Source: Ktedonospora formicarum (GTDB lineage Bacteria > Chloroflexota > Ktedonobacteria > Ktedonobacterales > Ktedonobacteraceae). Taken from it: a stretch of DNA of 64,000 bases. The stretch is taken from positions 332,926 to 396,925 of the forward strand of contig NZ_BNJF01000005.1 in assembly GCF_016587355.1 (NCBI RefSeq). The letters run 5' to 3'. Positions within the stretch are counted from its first letter, which is position 1; each line of letters starts with the position of its first letter. Shown in pieces: positions 50,676 to 58,151 of this stretch. The translations under genes and the position numbers were made by a program. The notes under the pieces are model-generated. The model was given only the letters and a program-made list of their open reading frames with translations, did no database searches and was not told where the DNA came from.

Positions 50676-51290
50676 TTGTCAGGAGAAGAACAGCAGCCTA
50701 ATAAAGAAAGATCAGGGCCGCTATCGGCACGCCGCCGTAGTCAGCAAGCTCATGACGCCATCTTGCGGGCTGCGCTCACGATCCTTGAGCAGAGAGGGTA
50801 CGCGGCTTTGAGCATTGAATCTATCGCCGCGCTGGCTGGCGTAGGCAAGCAGACTATTTATCGCTGGTGGCCTTCAAAGGCTGCTGTCGTGCTTGAGGCA
50901 TTCGCGAAGCAGGCTGCTTTAGATAACCCACTACCAGATAACCACACGCTGCATGAGAATGTACTGGCATTTCTAGAGACGACCTTCCGCCTGCTAAATG
51001 AAGGAGCGGCGAAGACTGTACGAGGTTTGATGGCAGAAGCTCAGCTTGATCCGGCCTTTGGCGAAGAGTTTCGACGAACCTTTATACACGCCCGCCGCCA
51101 ATCGCTTTTGGCATTGCTTGAGCGTGGTGCCGAGCGTGGGGAGCTGGCACCCAACACCGATCTGGAATTGCTGCTCGATATGTTCTACGGCCCTATGTGG
51201 TATCGCCTGCTCAACCAGCATGCCCCGCTCAATAACGCCTTCGCACGCCAACTCACTGATTTCGTGCTGCGGCAAGCCAGGGATGAATAG
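50676..51290 (+). CDS. TetR-family transcriptional regulator
   Basis: A 204-residue repressor with a TetR helix-turn-helix (QQAHDAILRAALTILEQRGYAALSIESIAALAGVGKQTIYRWWPSKAAVVLEAF, residues 23-75) and the TetR_C-type ligand domain (LLNEGAAKTVRGLMAEAQLDPAFGEEFRRTFIHARRQSLLALLERGAERGEL). A TTG at 50676 with GGGGAGG 9 bases upstream is the start. It is divergent from the atypical SDR; the operator at 50564-50582 should serve both. Confidence 0.92.
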   Translation: MSGEEQQPNKERSGPLSARRRSQQAHDAILRAALTILEQRGYAALSIESIAALAGVGKQTIYRWWPSKAAVVLEAFAKQAALDNPLPDNHTLHENVLAFLETTFRLLNEGAAKTVRGLMAEAQLDPAFGEEFRRTFIHARRQSLLALLERGAERGELAPNTDLELLLDMFYGPMWYRLLNQHAPLNNAFARQLTDFVLRQARDE

Positions 51291-51326
51291 ATTACCACTC
51301 ACTCGTCGATGCTCAGACGAGTGAGT

Positions 51327-51468
51327 GGCTGAGATTGATAGACACTCGTCAACGCCGCCTGATCGGCGGCTAGCGCTTCGCGCTCAGACGAGTGCACGGC
51401 TGAGATTGATAGACACTCGTCAACGCCGCCTGATTGGCGGCTAGCGCTTCGCGCTCAGACGAGTGCTC
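51327..51468 (+). repeat. 71-bp tandem duplication carrying three-way-junction repeats
   Basis: Units at 51327-51397 and 51398-51468. Each contains CACTCGTC, AAC, GCCGCC-5-base loop-GGCGGC, T, AGCGC-TTC-GCGCT, CA, GACGAGTG (51343-51394 and 51414-51465). A shortened third form with ACTCGTC/GACGAGT stands at 51301-51325. Confidence 0.9.
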
Positions 51469-51886
51469 GGCTACGCTCATATTTGTTGACGAACATGCGG
51501 CTACCGCAGAAGATATTGCGGCGTGTAAAGGCGGGGGGCGTCTGCTGGCGCAGGCGCTCACGCACGCTTTCTTTGTGCGAGCCTAGCGAGTAGTACCAGG
51601 GCTCGTCCAAGGTATAGAGGGGATTCATTGCCCAGGCAGGGCAAGGGAGATCGTACTTCTGGCAGAGATATTCGACGGAAGCCGCGCAGAACACGGTCCA
51701 GCGCCAGAGATCAGGCGTCATCTCCACAGGCTCTTCAAGGGGTTCGCGTACCAGTTCCTCACGCCGTTCGGGGTAATTGCCAAAGAAGTCATTCATAAAA
51801 TTCCCCAGTGGTATCCAGGGATCTTCTCCGGCGCGTATCTCCTTGTATGATACGTTCATTGTTTGTAGTTGGGTCGCTAGTTTCAT
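51455..51886 (-). CDS. conserved-looking protein of unknown function ending in a repeat
   Basis: A 143-residue protein from the ATG at 51886 (GGGGGAA upstream). It is soluble and rich in aromatic residues: PWIPLGNFMNDFFGNYPERREELVREPLE, WRWTVFCAASVEYLCQKYDLPCPAWAMNPLYTLDEPWYYSLGS. The ending TPPAFTRRNIFCGSRMFVNKYERSRALV runs into the three-way-junction repeat, so its last ten residues and stop codon come from the repeat and may not be ancestral. I recognise no named family; the combination of a WxPLGNFMxDFF start and a RRNIF end suggests a real family of similar length. No operon partner is evident. Confidence 0.6.
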   Translation of the reverse strand: MKLATQLQTMNVSYKEIRAGEDPWIPLGNFMNDFFGNYPERREELVREPLEEPVEMTPDLWRWTVFCAASVEYLCQKYDLPCPAWAMNPLYTLDEPWYYSLGSHKESVRERLRQQTPPAFTRRNIFCGSRMFVNKYERSRALV

Positions 51887-51980
51887 CGTTCCCCCCAATG
51901 CATTGTAAAGAACCATCTCTACTCATTGTAGCACGTAACATGCTGAATTGATAGTAGTCATAATGGAACCTTCCAGCGGT

Positions 51981-52035
51981 GCCGCAGCTGAAGCGACGCG
52001 GCTCTCATATGTAGACGCTCAGCTTTAGCGAGCGC
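51981..52035. repeat. two palindromic repeats joined tail to tail
   Basis: GCCGCA-GCTGAAGC-G-ACGCGGC (51981-52002) reads into TCTCATATG, and the inverted element GAGCGT-style arms with GCTAAAGC (minus strand, 52006-52035) uses the same CATATGTAG as its tail. The shared tail approximates the 12-bp palindrome CTACATATGTAG. Confidence 0.8.
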
Positions 52036-52660
52036 TTTACCCCCTTTCCAGAAGAATAATTTGGGAATTTCTTGCCCCCGAATCGAATGTACCTCACAAT
52101 CTGACTTTCATCAAAATCTGCCAAAATTTGTAATAGACGAATTACCCATTGCTTGCTTATGCGCGTATTCCTTTCTGCCGCCCTTACGTTTCTTCTTTAC
52201 AGGCTCTCAGAGCCAGCCGGAGCCGTACGTAAGGCGGATTGTCAGGCCCGACATATCCGTAAAGCTTCATTGTATTTGGCTAAAAAGTGTGCTATAAGGA
52301 GGGTGTTATTGACATGTCGCTCTTGATGCCACCAGGGTCGAGACGTTTGGTAATGCCAAATACTCTCGTAGCCGAAGGCTCGGGTATTTACCATTTGGCT
52401 CTCATGGCAAGCAAGCCTGAGTGACATAGCTGGTGATCCTCCTGGGATCGCTAGCATGTGTCTAGCAGAATTGGCGGTGATAATCACTCTATTTCTATAA
52501 AGTCCACTCAACGCACGGAAGGAAACAACATGTAAATGTCCTGAAGAGGTAGAGCCCTAGCAAGCGCTTCCTGCTTAACAGGAATAGTTTGCCGTAGTAC
52601 CAAGAGGCATTGCGAGTGTCTAGCTCGCATAGCCTATCCCTTTCACCTCTTAGGAGAAAC
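52036..52660. other. long leader region upstream of the HD-domain gene
   Basis: No large gene is supported. It contains the short ORF at 52314-52424 and several inverted repeats: GCCAAAT with ATTTGGC around 52354-52399, and TTCCTG-CTTAA-CAGGAA near 52568-52584. A structured 5-prime leader is possible. I see no known riboswitch pattern. Confidence 0.45.
52314..52424 (+). CDS. possible 36-residue peptide
   Basis: An ATG with AAGGAGG 11 bases upstream opens a short frame (MSLLMPPGSRRLVMPNTL at the start, YHLALMASKPE at the end). It lies 236 bases before the HD-domain gene in a region with inverted repeats, one of which (GCCAAAT/ATTTGGC) falls inside the frame. Only the ribosome site supports translation. 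It could be a leader peptide or chance. Confidence 0.35.
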   Translation: MSLLMPPGSRRLVMPNTLVAEGSGIYHLALMASKPE

Positions 52661-53944
52661 ATGTCGTACGGGCGCGAAGCCGCGCAGTACTACGACCGCT
52701 TCTATCAGAAGTGGTTTGAAGTTCCCCAGTTCGTGTGTGACCTCATGAACACCGCTGCCTTCCGCCGACTGTGGTGGGTCAGGCAGATGGGATTCGTGGG
52801 ATACCTTCTCGATAGCCGAGTCTCGCACAGCCGCGCGGAGCACAGCCGTGGAACGTGGTACATGCTCACGCGCGTCATCGAGCAGCTCCAGCTCACGGGT
52901 GGTCTCAGCGACATCTCGGAAGTCAGTCTGCGGAGCATCCAGGCTGCGGCCCTGTTCCACGACCTGGGCCATTGGCCCTTCTCGCACAGCCTGGAGGCCG
53001 TGCGGGGGCTGATCGACCACGAAGACAACGGCACAATCATCCTGTTGGAAGACCCCCAGATTGGGGCGATCCTCCGCAGGTGGGGCCTCTCACCCAGGCG
53101 CATCGCCGAGCTGATCGTGCCTCCGGAGGGAGGCTACCAGCAGCAGGAGGACATGCTCCTCCACTCGCTCCTCAGCGCCGACACGCTGGGGTTCGACGCG
53201 GACCGAATGGAGTACCTGGGCCGCGATGCCTGGCTGTGCGGGCGCACCCCCGAGGAGTGGGCCCCCATCGAGAAGCTGCTCAGCTCCATGCGCATCCACG
53301 AGGGTGTGTACGAAATGGAGCGTGGCATCGTTATTACGCCCAAGGGGATCAAGCCGCTGAGCGACGCCTTGCTCCTGCGCGGCAAGCTGCGGGGAGTATC
53401 CCACTCCTGGCAGATCAGGTCCGCTGAAGCGATGACGGTGCGTGCCACCGAACTCGTACGCGGCGACCGAGCCGACGATAGCCCGCTGTCCAACTCGGCG
53501 CTGCGGCGGCTTGGCGACAACGAGCTGCTTGACCAGCTCGCATCGTCGGGTGTATCGGAGGCCCGCGACTTGGCGAACGGGATCAGGGAAGGCAGGCTCT
53601 ACCGCCCCCTCATTGAGTGGGGGCCCGAGGACGCTGGCTACCACAAGATGGTCAACCTGAGCGCGGAGGGAGTGCGCGATGTCGCGCGCATCCTCCCTGA
53701 AGTATGGGGCGTCGCGGCGCACAAGGTGCTTGTCGACGTGCCGGTCAGGCTCTCGAAGGGCAAAATCGACCTGCTCGTACGGTATGACGATGGGTCTCTC
53801 ACTCCCTGGAGTGAGGTGACAGAGTGGACCGAGGAACACAAGGACCCGCGCAAGGTCCGTGTGCTGGTCGATGGGGACCTGGAGGAGGCGCTCTCACCGG
53901 AGCGCGCATCATCTAGCCTCATGAGCGTCCTTCAGGGACGCTAA
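52661..53944 (+). CDS. HD-domain phosphohydrolase (SAMHD1/dGTPase-like)
   Basis: A 427-residue protein from the ATG at 52661 (TAGGAGAA upstream). The N-terminus carries LMNTAAFRRLWWVRQMGFVGYLL, then SRVSHSRAEHSRGTWYML, then the HD motif AALFHDLGHWPFSHSLEAV (His-Asp at about 107-108) and LLSADTLGFDADRMEYLGRDAW, the order of the YdhJ/SAMHD1-type HD family. These enzymes hydrolyse dNTPs or other nucleotides; some restrict phages. The C-terminal 150 residues are less conserved. Codon use is G/C-rich compared with neighbours and a GC-rich hairpin follows, suggesting transfer. It has no partner gene beside it, so a defence role is speculative. Confidence 0.85.
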   Translation: MSYGREAAQYYDRFYQKWFEVPQFVCDLMNTAAFRRLWWVRQMGFVGYLLDSRVSHSRAEHSRGTWYMLTRVIEQLQLTGGLSDISEVSLRSIQAAALFHDLGHWPFSHSLEAVRGLIDHEDNGTIILLEDPQIGAILRRWGLSPRRIAELIVPPEGGYQQQEDMLLHSLLSADTLGFDADRMEYLGRDAWLCGRTPEEWAPIEKLLSSMRIHEGVYEMERGIVITPKGIKPLSDALLLRGKLRGVSHSWQIRSAEAMTVRATELVRGDRADDSPLSNSALRRLGDNELLDQLASSGVSEARDLANGIREGRLYRPLIEWGPEDAGYHKMVNLSAEGVRDVARILPEVWGVAAHKVLVDVPVRLSKGKIDLLVRYDDGSLTPWSEVTEWTEEHKDPRKVRVLVDGDLEEALSPERASSSLMSVLQGR

Positions 53945-53954
53945 GGCACATACA

Positions 53955-53997
53955 GAGGGCGGCGGCTCGCAGCATTGCTGCGTGTCCACCGCCCTCT
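53955..53997 (+). terminator. hairpin after the HD-domain gene
   Basis: AGAGGGCGG (53955-53963) pairs with CCGCCCTCT (53989-53997), with an inner CGCAGC-ATT-GCTGCG stem. It starts 10 bases after the stop codon. Confidence 0.8.
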
Positions 53998-54059
53998 GCG
54001 TATTCTGAGGCAAAATTCGCTCCTACAGCGGACGGCAGAACAAGTGAGCGGAGAGCCCT

Positions 54060-54089
54060 GCGCAGGCTAAAGCTCTGCGCCTACATATG
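54060..54089 (+). repeat. CTACATATG-family repeat, clean copy
   Basis: GCGCAG, GCTAAAGC, bulged T, CTGCGC, CTACATATG. Located between convergent genes. Confidence 0.88.
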
Positions 54090-54134
54090 CAAGAGCTTAA
54101 TCAATTCCCCCCGCAATAGGATACTTTCAATTGC

Positions 54135-55223
54135 TTACTCGGCAGCAGTTAGCTCATGATGCATATGTAAGAGTGTCAGCACGGTCTCTTTTGTACGGCG
54201 ACCCATGCCGCACTCGGTAGCGATGCCAAAATGGGAAACCATGCGTTGAGCGACGCCGATTTTCTGCTTGGCCTCTTCTAGCGCCTCTTCAACCTGATCC
54301 CCTGGCTCGAAATGTACAAGCCCCAGGTAGAGCCTCGTCTCAGGATGGAGCTTCAGGTTTCGCAGCGGTTGATAGTATTCCTCGTCGGTACGATTACGCG
54401 GTACAGGCATATGGATCCAGTTCAGATCCCGTTCTAAGCCAGCGGCAATGCCATTGGCAACCTCGACCAGTAATGTTGTATCCTTTGGCTCGACAAAGTG
54501 CTTATGCCCGGCATCGCCATAGCAGAGGTGATAACCTACCTCAACCTGGGCTGGTACCTGTTTCCCAAGCTCGATCAGGCGCGGGAGGATCTCAGTTTGC
54601 TCTTTCAAGAAATAGGTATAGCCAGGGCCTCCGGCCTTCTCAAGCAAGAGAAACTCCGTTGCGACATCCCACTGAATCGCCAGTTCATCATGTGGCACGG
54701 TCGCGAGAATGTCATTGAGCTCAGCCAGCAAGGCCACTGTATAAATGGGGTCAATCTTTCCCTGATCTTCGGGCTCAACAAAGGTCGCTACAGTCGCGAG
54801 CGGTGTCGGCAGGCTTACCTGAAAGCGATAGCTCGCCGGGATGGTGCCTTCCTTTTTCATCTGGGCGAAAAGCTTGTATGACTCTTTCGCCGCTTTCGCG
54901 TATCCCAGATCATCGATATGGGCCTCTTCAGGCGAGACATCGGGGCGCAGCTTTACACGAGGTAGTTGTCCATACCTTTGAAGGTTGGCAGGAACTTCCT
55001 CAAAATATGGATTCTGCGCGAGGAAGGGATATTGCCAGACAATCCAGTTGTAGCGCTCTCCCGTCTCGCCGTCAGGAAGACGGGTCAAACGGTCTCCCAT
55101 GATAGCACTGGTATCACGAAATACGTCCTCGGTTGTTCCCAGAGGGATGCTTCCAACGAGATGCGATCCGTGTGGTAGGCTTGTTGAAGTAGCTTTATCG
55201 CCGGTAAGTTGCTCATGGACCAT
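54135..55223 (-). CDS. UROD/MetE-like superfamily protein
   Basis: A 362-residue TIM-barrel-type protein. The start HGSHLVGSIPLGTTEDVFRDTSAIMGDRLTRLPDGETGER resembles the MetE-like/UROD superfamily, as do VEVGYHLCYGDAGHKH (His and Cys, candidate zinc ligands) and the terminal FGIATECGMGRR with a second Cys. In cobalamin-independent methionine synthases these positions hold the catalytic zinc, so a thiol-methyl-transfer activity is possible, but it is much shorter than MetE and lacks the N-terminal half. TATATATACC before the ATG gives a weak ribosome site. It stands alone. Confidence 0.7.
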   Translation of the reverse strand: MVHEQLTGDKATSTSLPHGSHLVGSIPLGTTEDVFRDTSAIMGDRLTRLPDGETGERYNWIVWQYPFLAQNPYFEEVPANLQRYGQLPRVKLRPDVSPEEAHIDDLGYAKAAKESYKLFAQMKKEGTIPASYRFQVSLPTPLATVATFVEPEDQGKIDPIYTVALLAELNDILATVPHDELAIQWDVATEFLLLEKAGGPGYTYFLKEQTEILPRLIELGKQVPAQVEVGYHLCYGDAGHKHFVEPKDTTLLVEVANGIAAGLERDLNWIHMPVPRNRTDEEYYQPLRNLKLHPETRLYLGLVHFEPGDQVEEALEEAKQKIGVAQRMVSHFGIATECGMGRRTKETVLTLLHMHHELTAAE

Positions 55224-55418
55224 ATATATACCTCCGTTTGTTCTTTATTAGCGTGTGGTGGAATCACGTGGCGGAGTCGGCAAATACTTTTTATGGCAAC
55301 CAGAATAAATCCTGGTATTACTCAGTAGTATATATTACGAAGCAGCCTGATTCTGACTATATTCGTCCCTCTCTACACCCAAATATAATCATGTTTGCTT
55401 CAATTCAAAGGGTTTCAA
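55224..55418. other. AT-rich gap
   Basis: Holds the promoter region of the MetE-like gene and the end of the nucleotidyltransferase gene. No gene or repeat seen. Confidence 0.4.
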
Positions 55419-55964
55419 CTAGAACAGAGTATCGAGAGTATCGTCAAGGACATATTCTTCTTGCCAGCGAGGATCGGGGACGAAGCGGTCCACGATGTCC
55501 TGGGCCTGCTCGCGCGTGGTAATATTTAGTTCCGCCAGCAGAGCCAGCACATCATCCATATCCTTCTGGCGAAAGACCATCAGCTTGAGTGCCAGGATAT
55601 ACTCGCGTGGGGGAAGGTACGCGTGGAGGGATTTAAACTTGCGCCATAGGCTAGGCTGGGGATCAGGAGCCATATCTTTGATAAAGTAAGCTACGTCGTC
55701 ATTCATCCACTTGCGCTTTAAATGGTGCTTGCTCGCAACGGCCCGCACCGCCGCCTGGAAGGCTTTGGTCTGCGGCGTGGCGTTCGTGGAGTCGGGAATA
55801 TCAAGCAGGACGACATCTACATCTTCGGTTGCCTTGCGATTCTTGAGGGTAAGCAGCATGAAGGCTCCGCCGACGAGGAGTATGCGCACTGGTTCCTTGA
55901 AGGCGCGCCGCTCCAATTCGTCCCCCAGATCCTCGAAATAGCGCTCGATCTCCTGACTTTCCAT
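55419..55964 (-). CDS. nucleotidyltransferase-fold protein (DUF6036-like)
   Basis: A 181-residue protein with a minimal nucleotidyltransferase pattern: ILLVGGAFMLLTLKNRKATEDVDVVLLD (residues 28-55), where GG and DVD give the polymerase-beta-type active site, then AVRAVASKHHLKRKWMNDDV and LPPREYILALKLMVFRQKDMDDVLALL. The last is the KxxAxRxKDxxDI-type helix typical of this group, related to toxin-like AbiEii transferases. No antitoxin gene (AbiEi- or DUF-type) is adjacent, so it may be an orphan. No strong ribosome site is visible; TGATTCGACATGG surrounds the start. Confidence 0.75.
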   Translation of the reverse strand: MESQEIERYFEDLGDELERRAFKEPVRILLVGGAFMLLTLKNRKATEDVDVVLLDIPDSTNATPQTKAFQAAVRAVASKHHLKRKWMNDDVAYFIKDMAPDPQPSLWRKFKSLHAYLPPREYILALKLMVFRQKDMDDVLALLAELNITTREQAQDIVDRFVPDPRWQEEYVLDDTLDTLF

Positions 55965-56023
55965 GTCGAATCATCCTTTTCTGGTGTTCGTCGATAGCGG
56001 TACGTTCAGGCAAAGACCCCGCT

Positions 56024-56040
56024 AATATGTAGCCGCGTTT
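56024..56040 (-). repeat. fragment of the CTACATATG repeat
   Basis: ATATGTAGCCGCG remains; the opposite arm is missing. Confidence 0.5.
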
Positions 56041-56059
56041 ACCTCTGTTGCAACATTAC

Positions 56060-56881
56060 TTATCCCACAAGTTGCACATCGATGCCCAGGTCGCGTGCTT
56101 GCTGGATCATTGTGGGTGGAGCCAGGGGATCGGTAATAATGCGCGTGAGGCGTTCCAGGGGGCAGAAGGTTGCCAGCGTTACAAGGCCCCACTTGCTGGA
56201 ATCAATCACGGCAATGACCTCTTTTGCCGCGCCAACAATGGCACGTTTGATCTCGACCTCTTCGCTGTTGACATCGGTCAGACCCGCGCTTAAGGTCAGG
56301 CCCCGCGCGCCTACGAAGGCTTTGCTAATGTTGACCTGTTCAAGTAGCGCCCGACCCCAGTTGCCGACAAGCGATGCGGACTCGCGCCGCAACATGCCGC
56401 CAAGCATAAGAACTGAGATACCTGGAAACTGCAAAAGCTCCATGCCGGTGCGGACGCCATTGGTGACGATGGTCAATTCTTGCTTTGCTCCTAGATAGGG
56501 GACCATCGCCAGCGTCGTGCTACTGGCATCGAGTACGACAGTATCGCCATCCTGCACATAGCTCGCCGCCGCCCTGGCGATGCGCTGCTTCTCACTCCGA
56601 CGCAACTGCTCGCGTTCAGCGTAGCCTATCTCGTTGACAGCGCTGGTATTGGGGATCGCGCCGCCATGTGTGCGTAGGGCCAGCCCCTGGGTCTCCAACC
56701 ATGTCAGATCCTTGCGGATAGTGACCTCTGAGACAGAAAAGAGGCGACTAAGTTCCGCGACAGTAGCTCGCTGCTCACGCTCTAGCACGCGCATGATCTG
56801 CTGCCGTCGTTCGGGACTGAAAAGCCCTGGCTCTTCAGCAATTGTTTCGTTCTCTTCCGTTTTATTTCGTCTGTTTTCCAT
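56060..56881 (-). CDS. DeoR/GlpR-family transcriptional regulator
   Basis: About 273 residues: an N-terminal DeoR helix-turn-helix (ERRQQIMRVLEREQRATVAELSRLFSVSEVTIRKDLTWLETQGLALRTHGGAI) and a DeoR sensor domain (DGDTVVLDASSTTLAMVPYL, then LTIVTNGVRTGMELLQFPGISVLMLGGMLRRESASLVG, then KAFVGARGLTLSAGLTDVNSEEVEIKRAIVGAAKEVIAVIDSSKWG). It senses phosphorylated sugars. The exact start is unsure: ATGs at 56932, 56905 and 56881 are in frame, and I take 56881 because the earlier part is charged and unlike the family. It is divergent from the GNAT gene and has no sugar gene beside it. Confidence 0.92.
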   Translation of the reverse strand: MENRRNKTEENETIAEEPGLFSPERRQQIMRVLEREQRATVAELSRLFSVSEVTIRKDLTWLETQGLALRTHGGAIPNTSAVNEIGYAEREQLRRSEKQRIARAAASYVQDGDTVVLDASSTTLAMVPYLGAKQELTIVTNGVRTGMELLQFPGISVLMLGGMLRRESASLVGNWGRALLEQVNISKAFVGARGLTLSAGLTDVNSEEVEIKRAIVGAAKEVIAVIDSSKWGLVTLATFCPLERLTRIITDPLAPPTMIQQARDLGIDVQLVG

Positions 56882-57016
56882 ATGTAAGCTCTTCGTGGCC
56901 CTCATCTTTCGTTCTCTTATATCATAGCTCATCGCGGGCTGTCAATCGCTGTCGTCAGAAAAGTGATAGTAATGTTATACTTGAGCTATTAATTAGCGAA
57001 AGGAGCATACTACTGT

Positions 57017-58033
57017 ATGCATATGCAAATCAAACCTTTTAGTCAGGCTGATCTTGAAGAGGCTTCTGTCTTGCTTGCGCGCCGTCACCAGGAGGATTGC
57101 GCGCGTGAGCCTATGCTTCCCGAGCGCTATTCCAACCCCTCAGAGGCTCGCGTAGCCCTGGAAAAGGCGTGGGAGGCATCAACGATTGATGGTGTGAGCG
57201 CGGGAGGGGTTATGGCCCGCCATGATGGCAAGCTGATTGGCTACCTGATCGGCACTCCCAAGATTGATGAGGTCTGGGGACGTAGCGTGTGGGTAGAGTA
57301 TGCCGGGCATGCCATTGATCGCGCCTATGGTGCCGAACTCTATCGCGACCTTTACGCGGCCCTTTCCCCTACCTGGGTCGCACTCGGATGCCTCTATCAT
57401 GTCGCTAATCTCCCGGCTTCAGATCAAGAAGCAATAGAAGCGTGGTTTAATTTGAGCTTCGGGAAGGAGCAGGTCTATGCCCTACGCGAGACCGCTCCCG
57501 CTTCGGCTTTCGACTTTCCCGTTGATCCTACGCTTGAGGTTCGCCGGGCTACCCCTGCCGACATCGATCTCGCGTCCGAGCTTGATGATGTTCTTCCAGA
57601 GCATCAGGCCCAATCGCCGGTTTATTCTGTCCTCATTCCCTACGATAGGGAAGAGTCCCGGCAAGATACATTAGAGGAACTTGCGAATCCCGAATGGAAG
57701 ACATGGCTTGCGGTGCGGGACGGACATTGTGCTGGCATCCAAATCTATTTGCCCGCTCGACCACCACGCGGTATCGGCGAGATGATCGTTCCCGAGCGCT
57801 GTAGTTTCCTTGGCTTCGCCGCGACGCGCCAGGATGAGCGCGGGCGCGGTGTGGGTCGCGCCCTTACCGCTCGCGGACTCGCCGAAGATCACGCCAGCGG
57901 TTATACTTACTGCCTTACCGATTGGCGCGCGACCAACCTGCTCTCCTCTCGCTTCTGGTCCCACCGGGGATGGCGACCCGTAGCCTATCGCCTGACACGC
58001 CGCCTCGATGAACGCATCCTCAAAGACCGCTAA
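57017..58033 (+). CDS. GNAT acetyltransferase with two domains
   Basis: A 338-residue protein. The C-terminal domain has a clear acetyl-CoA-binding motif, FLGFAATRQDERGRGVGRALTARGLAEDHASGYTYCLTDWRATNLLSSRFWSHRGWRPV (about 265-325), where RGRGVGRAL is the R/Q-x-x-G-x-G/A loop. The N-terminal half (about 1-165: PFSQADLEEASVLLARRHQED, then GGVMARHDGKLIGYLIGTP) looks like a degenerate GNAT domain. AAAGGAG precedes a pair of ATGs (57017, 57023). The substrate is unknown. It is divergent from the DeoR gene with about 84 bases between their outermost starts, so they may be co-regulated. Confidence 0.88.
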   Translation: MHMQIKPFSQADLEEASVLLARRHQEDCAREPMLPERYSNPSEARVALEKAWEASTIDGVSAGGVMARHDGKLIGYLIGTPKIDEVWGRSVWVEYAGHAIDRAYGAELYRDLYAALSPTWVALGCLYHVANLPASDQEAIEAWFNLSFGKEQVYALRETAPASAFDFPVDPTLEVRRATPADIDLASELDDVLPEHQAQSPVYSVLIPYDREESRQDTLEELANPEWKTWLAVRDGHCAGIQIYLPARPPRGIGEMIVPERCSFLGFAATRQDERGRGVGRALTARGLAEDHASGYTYCLTDWRATNLLSSRFWSHRGWRPVAYRLTRRLDERILKDR

Positions 58034-58041
58034 TGACCATT

Positions 58042-58071
58042 GCCGCTGCTAAAGCGACGCGGCTACATATG
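58042..58071 (+). repeat. CTACATATG-family repeat, GCCGC-arm type
   Basis: Same 30-bp sequence as the copy at 2329. It lies 8 bases past the GNAT stop codon. Confidence 0.85.
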
Positions 58072-58151
58072 GGAAGAATTCAGCGTGAGCATTGGAGAAA
58101 TGCTCACGCTCCCGCTTTGCTGTCGCAGCAACATTTTCACGATCATCTCTG

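Noticed and set aside
52855..53839. Long frames on both strands overlapping the HD-domain gene
   Set aside because: They are shadows caused by high GC; only the 52661 frame shows the HD motif and a ribosome site.
55419..55964. Nucleotidyltransferase as half of a toxin-antitoxin pair
   Set aside because: No small partner gene lies on either side in the same orientation; the upstream gap and the repeat fragment hold no frame with a ribosome site.
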